A stretch of DNA of 64,000 nucleotides. It comes from Bradyrhizobium sp. NAS96.2 (lineage in GTDB: Bacteria; Pseudomonadota; Alphaproteobacteria; Rhizobiales; Xanthobacteraceae). This document shows positions 45,694-55,484 of this stretch, piece after piece; position 1 is the stretch's first letter, and each line of letters starts with the position of its first letter. Below the pieces are notes generated by a model. The model ran no database searches and was not told where the DNA came from. It saw only the letters and a list, made by a program, of their open reading frames with translations. The DNA is taken from assembly GCF_001908235.1 (NCBI RefSeq), contig NZ_LGHK01000043.1, forward strand, positions 1-64,000. The letters run 5' to 3'. A program made the position numbers and the translations under genes.

Positions 45694-46044
45694 ATGCCGA
45701 TCTACGAATATCTCTGCAACGACTGCGGCCCGTTCACCGACATGCGCCCGATGGCGGAATGCGATCTACCGCAGGATTGCCCGCAATGCGAGACGACGTC
45801 GCCGCGCGTGATCCTCACCGCGCCGGCATTCTTCTGCATGCCATCGGACAAGCGCAAGGCGCACGCCACCAACGAGCAGAGCCGGCACGCGCCGAAGACG
45901 CTCGATCAATACAAGGCCGCGCACGGCCCGGGCTGCGGCTGTTGCTCTTCCTCGGGAAAGAAGAAGCCGGCGCGGCTGATGACCAAGACCAGGAGCGGCG
46001 CCAAGGGCTTTCCGACGGCGCGCCCCTGGATGATCAGCCACTAG
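45694..46044 (+). CDS. fmdB: FmdB-type zinc-ribbon regulatory protein
   Basis: Protein of 116 residues with the FmdB N-terminal zinc ribbon: MPIYEYLCNDCG, then CPQCETTSPRVILTAPAFF. In Methylophilus FmdB is a putative regulator of formamidase expression. A second cysteine group (GCGCCSSSGKKK) and a basic C-terminus follow. I chose ATG 45694, which matches the family start and has AAGGA upstream. Placed 99 bases after fmdA. Confidence 0.88.
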   Translation: MPIYEYLCNDCGPFTDMRPMAECDLPQDCPQCETTSPRVILTAPAFFCMPSDKRKAHATNEQSRHAPKTLDQYKAAHGPGCGCCSSSGKKKPARLMTKTRSGAKGFPTARPWMISH

Positions 46045-46045
46045 A

Positions 46046-46096
46046 AGAGCGTTTTCGAGCGAAGTGGATGCCGGTTCGCGTTAAGAAAACGCGTCA
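46046..46096. repeat. dispersed repeat (copy 3)
   Basis: GAGCGTTTTCGAGCGAAGTGG followed by CCGGTTCGCGTTAAGAAAACGCGTCA is the reverse complement of the sequence at 15677-15729. It begins right after the fmdB stop. Confidence 0.7.
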
Positions 46097-46105
46097 AAAC
46101 AAAAG

Positions 46106-46146
46106 TCTAGAGCCCTGTTCCGATCTGATCGGAACGGGGCTCTAGA
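46106..46146. terminator. 20-bp hairpin between convergent fmdB and ABC transporter genes
   Basis: TCTAGAGCCCTGTTCCGATC (46106-46125) pairs with 46127-46146, with one G-T type mismatch and essentially no loop. It ends 14 bases before the ATPase stop at 46161, so it can serve both converging transcripts. The perfect symmetry also fits a dispersed repeat. Confidence 0.65.
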
Positions 46147-46160
46147 GGCGGGGCTGCTCG

Positions 46161-46946
46161 TCACGCCTGCTCGGCGACCTTCAGCGCCTCGGTGCGGATC
46201 TCCTCGACCAGCCGCTCCTTCAGGGCGACGAATTCGGGCGTGGTCTTGATCTTGTAGGAGCGGGGATGCGGCAGGTCGACCGCGATCTCCGCCTTGATAC
46301 GCCCGGGACGGGCGCTCATGACGATGACGCGGCTGCCGAGGAAGATCGCTTCCTCGATGTCGTGGGTGACGAACAGCACCGTCTTCTGGTCGCGCTCCCA
46401 GATCCCAAGCAGCATCTCCTGCATCAAGGCCCGCGTCTGGTTGTCGAGCGCGCCGAACGGCTCGTCGAGCAGCAGGATCTTTGGATCATTGGCCAGCGCC
46501 CGGGCGATCGCCGTGCGTTGCTGCATGCCGCCCGACAGCTGCTTGGGCCAGTGATTTTCGAACCCCGATAGCCCGACCCGGCGGATGAAGGCATCGGCGA
46601 TCTCGTGGCGTTTCTTCTCCGGTACGCTGCGCTCGCGCAGGCCGAAGGCGATGTTCTCGCGCACAGTCAGCCAGGGAAACAGGGTGTAGGACTGAAACAC
46701 CATGCCGCGGTCGGCGCCGGGGCCGGTGACCTCGCGCCCGTCGAGCGTGACGCGGCCGCTGGTCGGCCGGTCGAGCCCTGCGATGATCCGGAGCAAAGTG
46801 GACTTGCCGCAGCCGGACGGGCCGAGGATGGTGACGAAGTCGTTGTCGCCGACATCGAGCGTGGTCGGCTCCAGCGCCCGGGTCGGCGCGTTGCCCGCGC
46901 GGGCGGGGAAGGTTCGCGAGACCCGATCGATCCGAAGCAGCGTCAT
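46161..46946 (-). CDS. ABC transporter ATP-binding protein (nitrate/sulphonate/taurine type)
   Basis: Cytoplasmic ATPase of 261 residues of the TauB/SsuB/NrtD group. Walker A GPSGCGKST, Q-loop FQSYTLFPWLTVRENIAFGL, signature LSGGMQQRTAIARAL, Walker B ILLLDEPFGALD and VTHDIEEAIFL. I chose ATG 46946, which overlaps the permease stop (ATGA); longer frames lie over the permease. Substrate not determined. Confidence 0.9.
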   Translation of the reverse strand: MTLLRIDRVSRTFPARAGNAPTRALEPTTLDVGDNDFVTILGPSGCGKSTLLRIIAGLDRPTSGRVTLDGREVTGPGADRGMVFQSYTLFPWLTVRENIAFGLRERSVPEKKRHEIADAFIRRVGLSGFENHWPKQLSGGMQQRTAIARALANDPKILLLDEPFGALDNQTRALMQEMLLGIWERDQKTVLFVTHDIEEAIFLGSRVIVMSARPGRIKAEIAVDLPHPRSYKIKTTPEFVALKERLVEEIRTEALKVAEQA

Positions 46947-47716
46947 GCGAGCTTCCAAGGGAATATGCAGGCGTTGAACGCCTTGAACAGGAAATCGGAG
47001 ATCAGGCCGATCAGCCCGATGACGATGATGCCGAAGATGATCTGGCCGGTGTTGAGCAGCGCCTGGCTGTCGGTGATCATGTGTCCGATGCCGGACGACG
47101 AGCCGATCAGCTCGGCGACGATGACGTAGGTCCAGGCCCAGCCGAGCACCAGGCGAAGGATCTCTGCGATCTCGGGCGCGGCGGAGGGCAGCAGCACGCG
47201 GCGGATGATGCCGCTGTCGCGCGCGCCGAGCGTGTAGGCGGCCTCGACCAGATCGCGCCGCGTGGCGCCGACGGTGACGGCGATCATGAGGATGATCTGG
47301 AACACCGCGCCGATGAAGATCACCAGCAGCTTTTGCAGTTCGCCGATGCCGGCCCACAGGATCAGCAGCGGAATGAAGGCGGAAGCCGGCAGATAGCGGG
47401 CAAAGGACACGAACGGTTCGAGGAAGGCCTCGACCGGCTTGTACGCACCCATCAGCACGCCGAGCGGCACCGCGATCACGGCGGCAAGTACAAACCCGCC
47501 GATCACGCGCCAGATCGTCATTCCGATGTCGAACAGGAAGCCTTGCTTGGCGAGCAGCTCATAGCCTTCCTGCACCATGGTCAGCGGGTTGGCGAGGAAG
47601 GTCTTCGACACATGGCCGCCGAACGTCGCCCAGGACCAGAGCGCGACGAACAGCACGAAGAACGCGAGGCCATAGGCCACGCGCTGCTTCGACGTGGTGG
47701 GCTCGAGAGGACGCAT
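46943..47716 (-). CDS. ABC transporter permease (nitrate/sulphonate/taurine type)
   Basis: Inner-membrane permease of 257 residues with six or so hydrophobic segments of the TauC/SsuC group. The ATPase-contact loop is VEAAYTLGARDSGIIRRVLLP with GWAWTYVIVAELIG after it, as in the family. It overlaps the binding-protein stop by one base (TAATG) and the ATPase start by four. Confidence 0.9.
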   Translation of the reverse strand: MRPLEPTTSKQRVAYGLAFFVLFVALWSWATFGGHVSKTFLANPLTMVQEGYELLAKQGFLFDIGMTIWRVIGGFVLAAVIAVPLGVLMGAYKPVEAFLEPFVSFARYLPASAFIPLLILWAGIGELQKLLVIFIGAVFQIILMIAVTVGATRRDLVEAAYTLGARDSGIIRRVLLPSAAPEIAEILRLVLGWAWTYVIVAELIGSSSGIGHMITDSQALLNTGQIIFGIIVIGLIGLISDFLFKAFNACIFPWKLA

Positions 47717-48660
47717 TACTTGATGAAGCTTGCGTCGTAGATGTCCTCGACCTTCGGCGCGGCCTTGATGATGCCGACCTCCAGCAGCAGCTCCGCAGCA
47801 TCCTTGTTGAAGGAGAGGAAATCACCGGCGAAGAATTTCTGGTTGGCGGCCTTGTCCTGCCAGCGCAGGTACTTGGCCGAATTGCCGAACTGCTCGCCGG
47901 ACTGCTTCACGTCAGCGCCCATGATCTCGTAGGCCTTGGCTTGGTCCTTGGCGATCATGTCGAGCGCCTCGAAATAGCCGTTGGCCAGCGCCTGCGCCGC
48001 CTTCGGATTGTCGGTGAGGAATTTGGGCGTGCAGCCGAAGGTGTCCATCACGATCGGATAGTCGAGCGTGGTGGCGATGATCTTGCCCTTGTCGGGCGCG
48101 GCGCGCACCGTCGACAGATAGGGCTCGTAGGTCATCGCGGCATCGTTCTGGCCGGAGACGAAAGCCTGCGCGGCGGCGGCGGGCTCCAGATTGACCACGG
48201 TGACGTCCTTCACCGAGAGGCCGTTCTTCTTCAGCATCCAGGCCAGCGCGAAATAGGGCGAAGTGCCCGGCGCCGATGCCGCGACCGTCTTGCCCTTGAG
48301 GTCCTTGATCGCGGCGACGTCGTTGCGCACGGCCATGCCGTCGGCGCCATAGCTTTTGTCGAGCTGGAAGATCTGCTTGGTCGCGACGCCGTTGGCGTTC
48401 CAGGAGATCCAGGTCTCGACCGTGGTCGCCGCGCATTGAATATCGCCCGAGGCGATCGCGAGGTGGCGGTCCTTCTGCGGGATCTTCTTCAAGGTCACGT
48501 CGAGGCCATTCTTCTTGAAGATGCCAGCCTCCTTGGCGAGCGTCAGCGGCGCGAACCCGGTCCATCCGGAGATACCGACGCCGACCTTGACGTCATCCGC
48601 GAACGCAGCGGTGGACGCGAGCAACGCGACCATTGCGGGCAATAGCTTGAAGGAACGCAT
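47716..48660 (-). CDS. ABC transporter substrate-binding protein (nitrate/sulphonate/taurine type)
   Basis: Periplasmic protein of 314 residues with a signal peptide (about 1-21, ending AAFA before DDVKVGVG). The fold is the TauA/SsuA/ThiY group: WTGFAPLTLAKEAGIFKKNGLDV, then TAASAPGTSPYFALAW-like text and YEPYLS. It leads a leftward operon with permease and ATPase, 135 bases after hutC on the same strand. The ligand is open; the place next to hut genes suggests a nitrogen compound, but taurine, sulphonates or a pyrimidine are as likely from sequence. Confidence 0.88.
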   Translation of the reverse strand: MRSFKLLPAMVALLASTAAFADDVKVGVGISGWTGFAPLTLAKEAGIFKKNGLDVTLKKIPQKDRHLAIASGDIQCAATTVETWISWNANGVATKQIFQLDKSYGADGMAVRNDVAAIKDLKGKTVAASAPGTSPYFALAWMLKKNGLSVKDVTVVNLEPAAAAQAFVSGQNDAAMTYEPYLSTVRAAPDKGKIIATTLDYPIVMDTFGCTPKFLTDNPKAAQALANGYFEALDMIAKDQAKAYEIMGADVKQSGEQFGNSAKYLRWQDKAANQKFFAGDFLSFNKDAAELLLEVGIIKAAPKVEDIYDASFIK

Positions 48661-48795
48661 GATAGTTGACCCCTTGAACGATGGATTGAACCCTGTTGAT
48701 TGCTTTCACGTCAGTCGCGGCGGATTGCCGCATCAAGAACGTTGGTGGATGGTGGCCTATGATGCATTGCATGAATTATGCCGCGCAAGACGTCC

Positions 48796-49539
48796 TCAAC
48801 CTCCCTTGAAGCGAGCCACCAGGCGGTGCGTCTCGCCCGGATAGTGCAGCCGCACCGCGGTCACCGTGCGCGCGCTGCGCCAGGTGTAGCGGTCGATCAC
48901 GAGGCAGGGCGCGCCGATTGCGATGTCGAGCGCCTTCGCCGTGCGATCGTCGGCGACAACGGCGCTGATCGTATGTTCAGCCTCGGTCCACGGCACGTGA
49001 TGCAACAGCCATGATCCCGGCGGTTCGCGCGAAAAATCCGCGGTTGCGGCCTCCGGAACGGTGGAGAGATCGATCAGCCTGTCCTCGACGGCGAACGGCA
49101 CATCGTCAGCGCTGTGGCGGCAGGCGATCGCGATCACCTTGCCGGCCGTGCTCACGCCGAGCCGGGCGCGATCGGCCGATGTCGCGGTGCGCCGCCGACA
49201 ATCGATCAGCTGATAGCCATAGCTGCGGCCGAGCGCGGTGATCTCGGCCCTGATGTCGGCGATCTTGAGCACCGCGGACATATGCTGCGGACGGCGCACG
49301 AATGAGCCGGCACGCCGTCGCCGCTCGATCAGGTCGGCCTGCGCCAGTTCCGACAGCGCCTTGTTCACGGTCATGCGCGAGCAGCGATAGCGTGCCATCA
49401 GCTGGTGCTCGAACGGGATGCGGTGGCCCGGTGGCCATTCGCCGGTCAGTATCCGTGTCTCGATATCGAGCCGGATGCGCTTGTAGAGCGTCGGCTTTTC
49501 GGCTGCGCGCGGCTTGGCGCGATCGGAAGCGAGGCTCAT
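48796..49539 (-). CDS. hutC: GntR-family histidine utilisation repressor
   Basis: Repressor of 247 residues: N-terminal winged helix (YKRIRLDIETRILTGEWPPG, then MTVNKALSELAQADLIERRR) and C-terminal UTRA ligand domain (from about 90), which in HutC binds urocanate. I chose ATG 49539, which overlaps the hutF stop (ATGA). The perfect palindrome at 50929-50948 in the hutF-hutI gap is the likely operator. Confidence 0.9.
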   Translation of the reverse strand: MSLASDRAKPRAAEKPTLYKRIRLDIETRILTGEWPPGHRIPFEHQLMARYRCSRMTVNKALSELAQADLIERRRRAGSFVRRPQHMSAVLKIADIRAEITALGRSYGYQLIDCRRRTATSADRARLGVSTAGKVIAIACRHSADDVPFAVEDRLIDLSTVPEAATADFSREPPGSWLLHHVPWTEAEHTISAVVADDRTAKALDIAIGAPCLVIDRYTWRSARTVTAVRLHYPGETHRLVARFKGG

Positions 49540-50894
49540 GCGACGAGCCTCCGGACGCTGGCATTGAATCGCTCGCGCGCCTTGTCGCGCAGCCGGTGCC
49601 GTCCGCCCGCGACCAGTTTGTCGCCGCCGGCCCACACGCAATCGATCGCGTCGCTGCCGGTAGCAAACAGCCAGCCGTCGAGAACCGCATCGCCCGATCG
49701 CCCCGCCAGGGATGGATGCGCGGTGTCGAGCGTGACGATGTCGGCCCGTGCGCCAGGCATCAGCCCAACCTTGGTTTGTGCCAGAGCTTGCGCGCCGCCG
49801 GCCAACGCATGATCGAACAAAGCGCGGCCGGTGGATGCGCCGGGACGCCCCGAGAGCACGTTGCGCTCGCGGTGCTTGAGCCGCTGGCCGTATTCGAGTT
49901 GACGGAGTTCTTCAGCGACCCCGACCAGCACATTGGAATCGGTCCCGATGCCGAAGCGGCCGCCTGCTGCCAGGAATTCGCGCGCGGAAAAGATGCCGTC
50001 GCCGAGGCTTGCTTCGGTGATGGGGCAGAGGCCGGCAACTGCGCCGCTACCGGCGAGCGCCGTGACTTCCTGTTCCGTCGTGTGAGTCGCGTGAATGAGG
50101 CACCAGCGCTGGTCGACCGCGGCGTTGTCGAGCAGCCATTGCACCGGCCGCTGCCCCGACCAGGCCATGCAATCCTCGACCTCGCGCACCTGCTCGGCGG
50201 CGTGGATGTGGATTGGATCCGCCCCGGCAAGCGGGATGATCGCCGTGAGCTCATCGGGCGCCACGGCGCGCAGGCTGTGCGGGGCGATGCCGATGTTGGC
50301 GCCGGGGAGTGTTCGGATCGCCTCGCGAGAGGCCGCCATCAGCGCGGCGAATTGATCGACCGAGCAGATGAAGCGACGCTGTCCGGCATGCGGTGCCGCG
50401 CCACCGAACGTGCTGTGCGCATAAAAGCTCGGCAGCAGCGTGAGCCCGATGCCGGAGGCGTCGGACGCCTCCGCGATGCGCACCGCCATCTCGGCCGGAT
50501 TGGCGTAAGGCGAGCCGTCGCGATCATGGTGCAGATAGTGGAACTCGCCGACGCGGGTGAAGCCGCGCTCGAGCATCTCGACATAGAGCAGGGTCGCAAC
50601 CGCGGCGACGTCGTCCGGCGTCATTGTGAGCGCGAAGCGATACATCGTCTCGCGCCAGGTCCAGAACGTGTCCGTCGTATCGCCGCGCTGTTCGGCCAGG
50701 CCCGCCATGCCGCGCTGGAACGCGTGGCTGTGCAGGCTCGCCAGTCCTGGAACCGCCAATTGGTGACGTTCATCGCCGGCGGCTGGCGCAACGCCTGCCG
50801 TCACCGAGGCGATCGCGCCGCCGGTGAGCTCGACCCGCACGTCATTGGCCCAGCCCGAGGGCAGCAGCGCGAATGCGAAATGCAGTCGGGTCAT
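49536..50894 (-). CDS. hutF: formimidoylglutamate deiminase
   Basis: Amidohydrolase-superfamily enzyme that converts N-formimino-glutamate to N-formylglutamate and ammonia, the five-step branch of histidine breakdown. The metal site LHSHAFQRGMAG, FHYLHHDRDGSPY, IAPHSLRAV and THTTEQEV agree with HutF. 452 residues, normal. Divergent from hutI; the 85-base gap holds the operator. Confidence 0.94.
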   Translation of the reverse strand: MTRLHFAFALLPSGWANDVRVELTGGAIASVTAGVAPAAGDERHQLAVPGLASLHSHAFQRGMAGLAEQRGDTTDTFWTWRETMYRFALTMTPDDVAAVATLLYVEMLERGFTRVGEFHYLHHDRDGSPYANPAEMAVRIAEASDASGIGLTLLPSFYAHSTFGGAAPHAGQRRFICSVDQFAALMAASREAIRTLPGANIGIAPHSLRAVAPDELTAIIPLAGADPIHIHAAEQVREVEDCMAWSGQRPVQWLLDNAAVDQRWCLIHATHTTEQEVTALAGSGAVAGLCPITEASLGDGIFSAREFLAAGGRFGIGTDSNVLVGVAEELRQLEYGQRLKHRERNVLSGRPGASTGRALFDHALAGGAQALAQTKVGLMPGARADIVTLDTAHPSLAGRSGDAVLDGWLFATGSDAIDCVWAGGDKLVAGGRHRLRDKARERFNASVRRLVA

Positions 50895-50928
50895 TTTTCC
50901 ATGCCGGCTGGACAGAACCGTGACACGA

Positions 50929-50948
50929 TTATATGTCTAGACATATAA
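50929..50948. promoter_or_regulatory. HutC operator, perfect 20-bp palindrome
   Basis: TTATATGTCTAGACATATAA is completely self-complementary and sits in the 85-base gap between the divergent hutF and hutI. GntR/HutC proteins bind AT-rich palindromes of this size, and hutC is encoded next door. A single site could shut both directions. Its A/T content stands out from the surrounding DNA. Confidence 0.8.
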
Positions 50949-50979
50949 GTCAAGCATCCCACCTTGAGGGGACGATCGC

Positions 50980-52194
50980 ATGGCAGAGCGCTTCGACCGC
51001 ATCTGGCACAACGCCCGACTCGCCACGATGCGCGGCGACCGCGCCGATCTCGGCGAGATCGAGCAGGGCCTGATCGCGGCGCGCGACGGCCGCATCGTCT
51101 ATGCCGGCGCGCAGGCGGATTTTCCTGTGGATGCGGATGCCGTCGAACGGATCGATTGCGCCGGCCGCTGGGTTACGCCCGGACTGGTCGACTGCCACAC
51201 CCATCTGGTCTTCGGCGGCAATCGCGCGCACGAATTCGAACTTCGCCTGAAGGGCGCGAGCTATGAGGAGATCGCGCGCGCAGGTGGCGGCATCGTCTCG
51301 ACCGTTGCGGCAACGCGCAAGGCGACCGAAGCCGAGCTTGTCGCCGGCGCGCTGCCGCGGCTCGACGCGCTGATCGGCGAGGGCGCAACCACCGTCGAGA
51401 TCAAGTCCGGCTATGGCCTTGATGTCGAGACCGAGATGCGGCAGCTTGCGGCGGCACGCGGCCTCGGCCGCCTGCGCCAGGTCGCGGTCCGCACGTCGTT
51501 TCTCGGCGCGCATGCGCTGCCGCCAGAGGCCAATGGCGACAAGGACCGCTACATCGATCTGGTCTGCAACGAGATGCTTCCGGCCGTGGCGAAGACCGGC
51601 CTTGCCGATGCCGTCGACGCGTTCATGGAGAGCATCGCATTTTCCGGAGAGCAGACGGCCCGCGTGTTCGCGGCGGCGCGCGCTTTGGGGCTCCCGGTGA
51701 AGCTGCACGCAGACCAGTTGTCGAATCTCGGCGGCGCGGCACTCGCCGCGCAATTCTCCGCGCTGTCGGCCGATCATCTTGAGCATACCGATGAAGCCGG
51801 CGCCGCTGCGATGGCGAAGGCGGGAACAGTGGCCGTGTTGCTGCCCGGCGCGTTCTATTTCATTCGTGAAACGCAGAAGCCGCCGGTCGAGCTGTTCCGC
51901 AAGCACGGCGTGCACATGGCGCTGGCGACCGACTGCAATCCGGGCAGTTCGCCTCTGACCTCTCTCTTGCTTGCCATGAACATGGGCGCGACGCTGTTCC
52001 GGATGACGGTCGCCGAATGCCTCGCCGGGGTGACGCGGGAAGGAGCGCGCGCGCTCGGCATGCTCGCCGAGACCGGTACGCTCGAAGCCGGCAAATATTG
52101 TGATCTGGCGATCTGGGACATCGAGCGCCCCGCCGAGCTGGTCTACCGGATCGGCTTCAATCCGCTGCGCCGTCGGGTGTGGAGGGGACAATGA
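50980..52194 (+). CDS. hutI: imidazolonepropionase
   Basis: Opens the imidazolone ring to give N-formimino-L-glutamate. Amidohydrolase motifs: [20 protein letters not shown] (metal-binding HxH), [31 protein letters not shown] and [20 protein letters not shown]. 404 residues. Its stop overlaps the hutH start (ATGA). Confidence 0.95.
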   Translation: MAERFDRIWHNARLATMRGDRADLGEIEQGLIAARDGRIVYAGAQADFPVDADAVERIDCAGRWVTPGLVDCHTHLVFGGNRAHEFELRLKGASYEEIARAGGGIVSTVAATRKATEAELVAGALPRLDALIGEGATTVEIKSGYGLDVETEMRQLAAARGLGRLRQVAVRTSFLGAHALPPEANGDKDRYIDLVCNEMLPAVAKTGLADAVDAFMESIAFSGEQTARVFAAARALGLPVKLHADQLSNLGGAALAAQFSALSADHLEHTDEAGAAAMAKAGTVAVLLPGAFYFIRETQKPPVELFRKHGVHMALATDCNPGSSPLTSLLLAMNMGATLFRMTVAECLAGVTREGARALGMLAETGTLEAGKYCDLAIWDIERPAELVYRIGFNPLRRRVWRGQ

Positions 52195-53750
52195 GCGCTT
52201 CCAACGCGCCTGATATCGTCACGCCCGGGACGGTCGGGCTCGACGTCCTGGCGCGCGTGCTCGCGGGTGCGACAATCGAGCTCGATCCATCATTTTGGCC
52301 GCGCGTCGAGGTTGCTGCGGCGATCGTGGCGAAGGCCGCGCACATCGATGTTCCCGTCTATGGCATCAATACCGGATTCGGGAAGCTGGCATCGACACGC
52401 ATCGCGCCTGACCAGACGGCGCTGCTCCAGCGTAACCTCATCCTGTCGCATTGCTGCGGCGTCGGCGCGCCGACGCCTGAGCCGATCGTGCGCCTGATGA
52501 TGGCGTTGAAAGTGATCTCGCTCGGGCGCGGCGCGTCCGGCGTGCGGCGCGACGTGATCGAGCAGTTGCAGGGCATGCTGGCGCGCGGCGTCTCGCCGCT
52601 GGTGCCGCAGCAGGGCTCGGTCGGCGCCTCCGGCGATCTTGCGCCGCTCGCCCATATGACCGCGGTCATGATCGGGGAGGGACAGGCAATCCTTGATGGC
52701 AAGGTCGTGTCGGGTCGAGACGCGCTTGCTGCTGCCGGTCTCGCGCCGCTGACGCTCGGTCCCAAGGAGGGGCTCGCGTTGATCAACGGCACGCAGTTTT
52801 CGACTGCCTATGCGATTTCCGGCCTGCTGCGCGCGCATCGGCTGGTGTGTGCCGCACTGGTGACCGGTGCGCTTTCGGTTGATGCGGCGATGGCCTCCAC
52901 GGTGCCGTTCCGTCCCGAGATTCAAGCCTTGCGCGGCCATGACGGCCAGATCGCCGCGGCTGCGACCTTGACCGCGCTGCTCGACGGCAGCGACATCAGG
53001 CAGTCGCATCTCGAAGGCGACGAGCGCGTGCAGGATCCATACTGCCTGCGCTGCCAGCCGCAGGTCGCGGGCGCCGTGCTCGATTTGCTCGCGCAAGCCG
53101 CGCGCGGACTGACCATTGAAGCCAATGCCGTCACCGACAATCCGCTGGTGCTGGTCGAGACCGGTGAGATCGTGTCCGGCGGCAATTTTCACGCCGAGCC
53201 GGTGGCATTTGCCGCCGATCAGATCGCGCTGGCGCTCTCAGAGATCGGCGCGACCAGCGAGCGCCGGATCGCGACCCTCGTCGATCCCGCCTTGAACTTC
53301 GGCTTGCCGCCGTTCCTGACGCCCGATCCCGGCATCAATTCCGGGTTCATGATCGCCGAAGTGACGGCGGCCGCGCTCTTTGCCGAGAACAAGCAGCGCG
53401 CGATGCCGTGCTCGATCGATTCCACGCCGACCAGCGCCAACCAGGAGGATCACGTCTCGATGGCCGCGTACGCCGCGCGCCGGCTGTCCGACATGGCCGA
53501 CAATCTCGCGGCGATCCTCGGCATCGAGCTGCTGGTCGCCGCACAAGGCATCACGCTGCGCGCGCCGCACTCAACGAGTGCACCGCTCGCCGCAGTGATT
53601 GCCGCGTTGCGCGCGCAGGTTCCGGCACTCGCCGCCGACCGCTACATGGCCGACGACCTCGCGCGGGCCGCGTCGCTGATCGAAGCCGACGCGTTGCCCG
53701 TCGTCGCGATCGCGGCCCTTTCGATCGATCCGTTTCCAAAACTTGCTTAG
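52191..53750 (+). CDS. hutH: histidine ammonia-lyase
   Basis: Deaminates histidine to urocanate, the first step of the pathway. The triad Ala146-Ser147-Gly148 ([14 protein letters not shown]) forms the MIO cofactor; [12 protein letters not shown] and the C-terminal [11 protein letters not shown] are conserved. I chose ATG 52191 (GGAGGGG upstream, ATGA overlap with hutI) over GTG 52179. 519 residues, normal. Confidence 0.96.
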   Translation: MSASNAPDIVTPGTVGLDVLARVLAGATIELDPSFWPRVEVAAAIVAKAAHIDVPVYGINTGFGKLASTRIAPDQTALLQRNLILSHCCGVGAPTPEPIVRLMMALKVISLGRGASGVRRDVIEQLQGMLARGVSPLVPQQGSVGASGDLAPLAHMTAVMIGEGQAILDGKVVSGRDALAAAGLAPLTLGPKEGLALINGTQFSTAYAISGLLRAHRLVCAALVTGALSVDAAMASTVPFRPEIQALRGHDGQIAAAATLTALLDGSDIRQSHLEGDERVQDPYCLRCQPQVAGAVLDLLAQAARGLTIEANAVTDNPLVLVETGEIVSGGNFHAEPVAFAADQIALALSEIGATSERRIATLVDPALNFGLPPFLTPDPGINSGFMIAEVTAAALFAENKQRAMPCSIDSTPTSANQEDHVSMAAYAARRLSDMADNLAAILGIELLVAAQGITLRAPHSTSAPLAAVIAALRAQVPALAADRYMADDLARAASLIEADALPVVAIAALSIDPFPKLA

Positions 53751-53768
53751 CCGACAGGGACACCCGTC

Positions 53769-55439
53769 ATGAACCGCCGACTGGATAACGAACGCATCAT
53801 CCGTGCTCCCCGCGGCAGCGACATCAGCGCGAAGAGCTGGCTGACCGAAGCGCCGCTGCGCATGTTGATGAACAATCTGGATCCCGACGTCGCCGAGCGT
53901 CCGAGCGAGCTCGTGGTCTATGGCGGCATCGGCCGCGCGGCACGCGACTGGGAGAGCTTTGACCGGATTGCCGCCTCCTTGCGCAAGCTGGAAGGCGACC
54001 AGACGCTGCTGGTGCAATCCGGTAAGCCGGTCGGCGTTTTCCGCACCCATGCCGATGCGCCGCGCGTGTTGATCGCCAACTCGAACCTGGTGCCGCATTG
54101 GGCGACGCTCGACCACTTCAACGAGCTCGATCGCCAGGGCCTGATGATGTTCGGGCAGATGACGGCAGGCTCGTGGATCTATATCGGCAGCCAGGGCATC
54201 GTGCAGGGGACCTACGAGACGTTTGTCGAGGTCGGCCGCCGGCACTATGGCGGCAGCCTTGCCGGAAAATGGATCCTCACGGCCGGCCTCGGCGGCATGG
54301 GTGGCGCGCAGCCGCTGGCCGCGACCATGGCCGGCGCCTCGATGCTCGCGGTCGAATGCCAGCCGAGCCGCATCGAGATGCGGCTGCGCACGGGCTATCT
54401 CGACCGCCAGGCGGCGACGCTCGATGACGCGCTGGCGATCATTGCCGACGCGACCAAGAGCGGGAAGCCTGTCTCGGTCGGTCTGCTCGGAAATGCGGCC
54501 GAGATCTTTCCCGAACTGGTGCGGCGCGGCGTGCGGCCGGACATCGTCACCGACCAGACCAGCGCCCATGATCCGATCAACGGCTATTTGCCGAAGGGGT
54601 GGACACTCGCCGATTGGGAAGCGCGGCGCGCCGCCGATCCGAAGGCGGTCGAGACTGCGGCCAAGACCTCGATGGTCGATCACGTCCAGGCCATGCTGGA
54701 TTTCCACGCGCAGGGAATCCCGACGCTCGACTACGGCAACAACATCCGCCAGATGGCCAAGGACATGGGCCTGAAGCAGGCGTTCGATTTTCCGGGCTTC
54801 GTTCCGGCCTATATCCGTCCGCTGTTTTGCCGCGGCGTCGGTCCGTTCCGCTGGGCGGCGCTATCGGGCGATCCCGAGGACATCTTCAAGACCGATGCCA
54901 AGGTCAAGGAGCTGATGCCCAACGATGGCCATCTGCATAATTGGCTCGACATGGCGAAGGCGCGCATCAAGTTTCAGGGATTGCCGGCGCGAATTTGCTG
55001 GGTCGGTCTCGGCGACCGCCATCGGCTTGGCCTCGCCTTCAACGAGATGGTGGCGCGGGGCGAGCTCAAGGCGCCGATCGTGATCGGCCGCGATCATCTC
55101 GACAGCGGCTCGGTGGCCAGCCCGAACCGCGAGACCGAGGCGATGCGCGACGGCTCCGATGCGGTGTCCGACTGGCCGTTGCTCAACGCACTGCTTAATT
55201 GCGCGAGCGGCGCCACCTGGGTGTCGCTGCATCACGGCGGCGGCGTCGGCATTGGTTATTCGCAGCACGCCGGCATGGTGATCGTCGCAGACGGCACGTC
55301 GGAGGCGGCGCGCCGGCTCGAACGCGTGCTGTGGAACGATCCTGCGACCGGCGTCATGCGCCACGCCGACGCCGGCTATGAGACCGCGATCGAATGCGCC
55401 CGCGCCAATGGGCTCGATCTGCCGAGCTTGCGCGCGTGA
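53769..55439 (+). CDS. hutU: urocanate hydratase
   Basis: NAD+-dependent hydration of urocanate to imidazolonepropionate. 556 residues with [25 protein letters not shown] N-terminus, [50 protein letters not shown] and [14 protein letters not shown], all diagnostic. It closes the hutI-hutH-hutU operon. hutG is not in the window. Confidence 0.96.
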   Translation: MNRRLDNERIIRAPRGSDISAKSWLTEAPLRMLMNNLDPDVAERPSELVVYGGIGRAARDWESFDRIAASLRKLEGDQTLLVQSGKPVGVFRTHADAPRVLIANSNLVPHWATLDHFNELDRQGLMMFGQMTAGSWIYIGSQGIVQGTYETFVEVGRRHYGGSLAGKWILTAGLGGMGGAQPLAATMAGASMLAVECQPSRIEMRLRTGYLDRQAATLDDALAIIADATKSGKPVSVGLLGNAAEIFPELVRRGVRPDIVTDQTSAHDPINGYLPKGWTLADWEARRAADPKAVETAAKTSMVDHVQAMLDFHAQGIPTLDYGNNIRQMAKDMGLKQAFDFPGFVPAYIRPLFCRGVGPFRWAALSGDPEDIFKTDAKVKELMPNDGHLHNWLDMAKARIKFQGLPARICWVGLGDRHRLGLAFNEMVARGELKAPIVIGRDHLDSGSVASPNRETEAMRDGSDAVSDWPLLNALLNCASGATWVSLHHGGGVGIGYSQHAGMVIVADGTSEAARRLERVLWNDPATGVMRHADAGYETAIECARANGLDLPSLRA

Positions 55440-55446
55440 GGTGATG

Positions 55447-55479
55447 TTGGCGAGAGCCGCCGAAGACGGTTCTCGCCAA
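55447..55479. terminator. hairpin between convergent hutU and binding-protein gene
   Basis: TTGGCGAGAGCCG pairs with CGGTTCTCGCCAA with one mismatch, around the loop CCGAAGA. It starts seven bases after the hutU stop and ends six bases before the convergent gene's stop at 55485, so it can act on both. Confidence 0.65.
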
Positions 55480-55484
55480 CCGGC

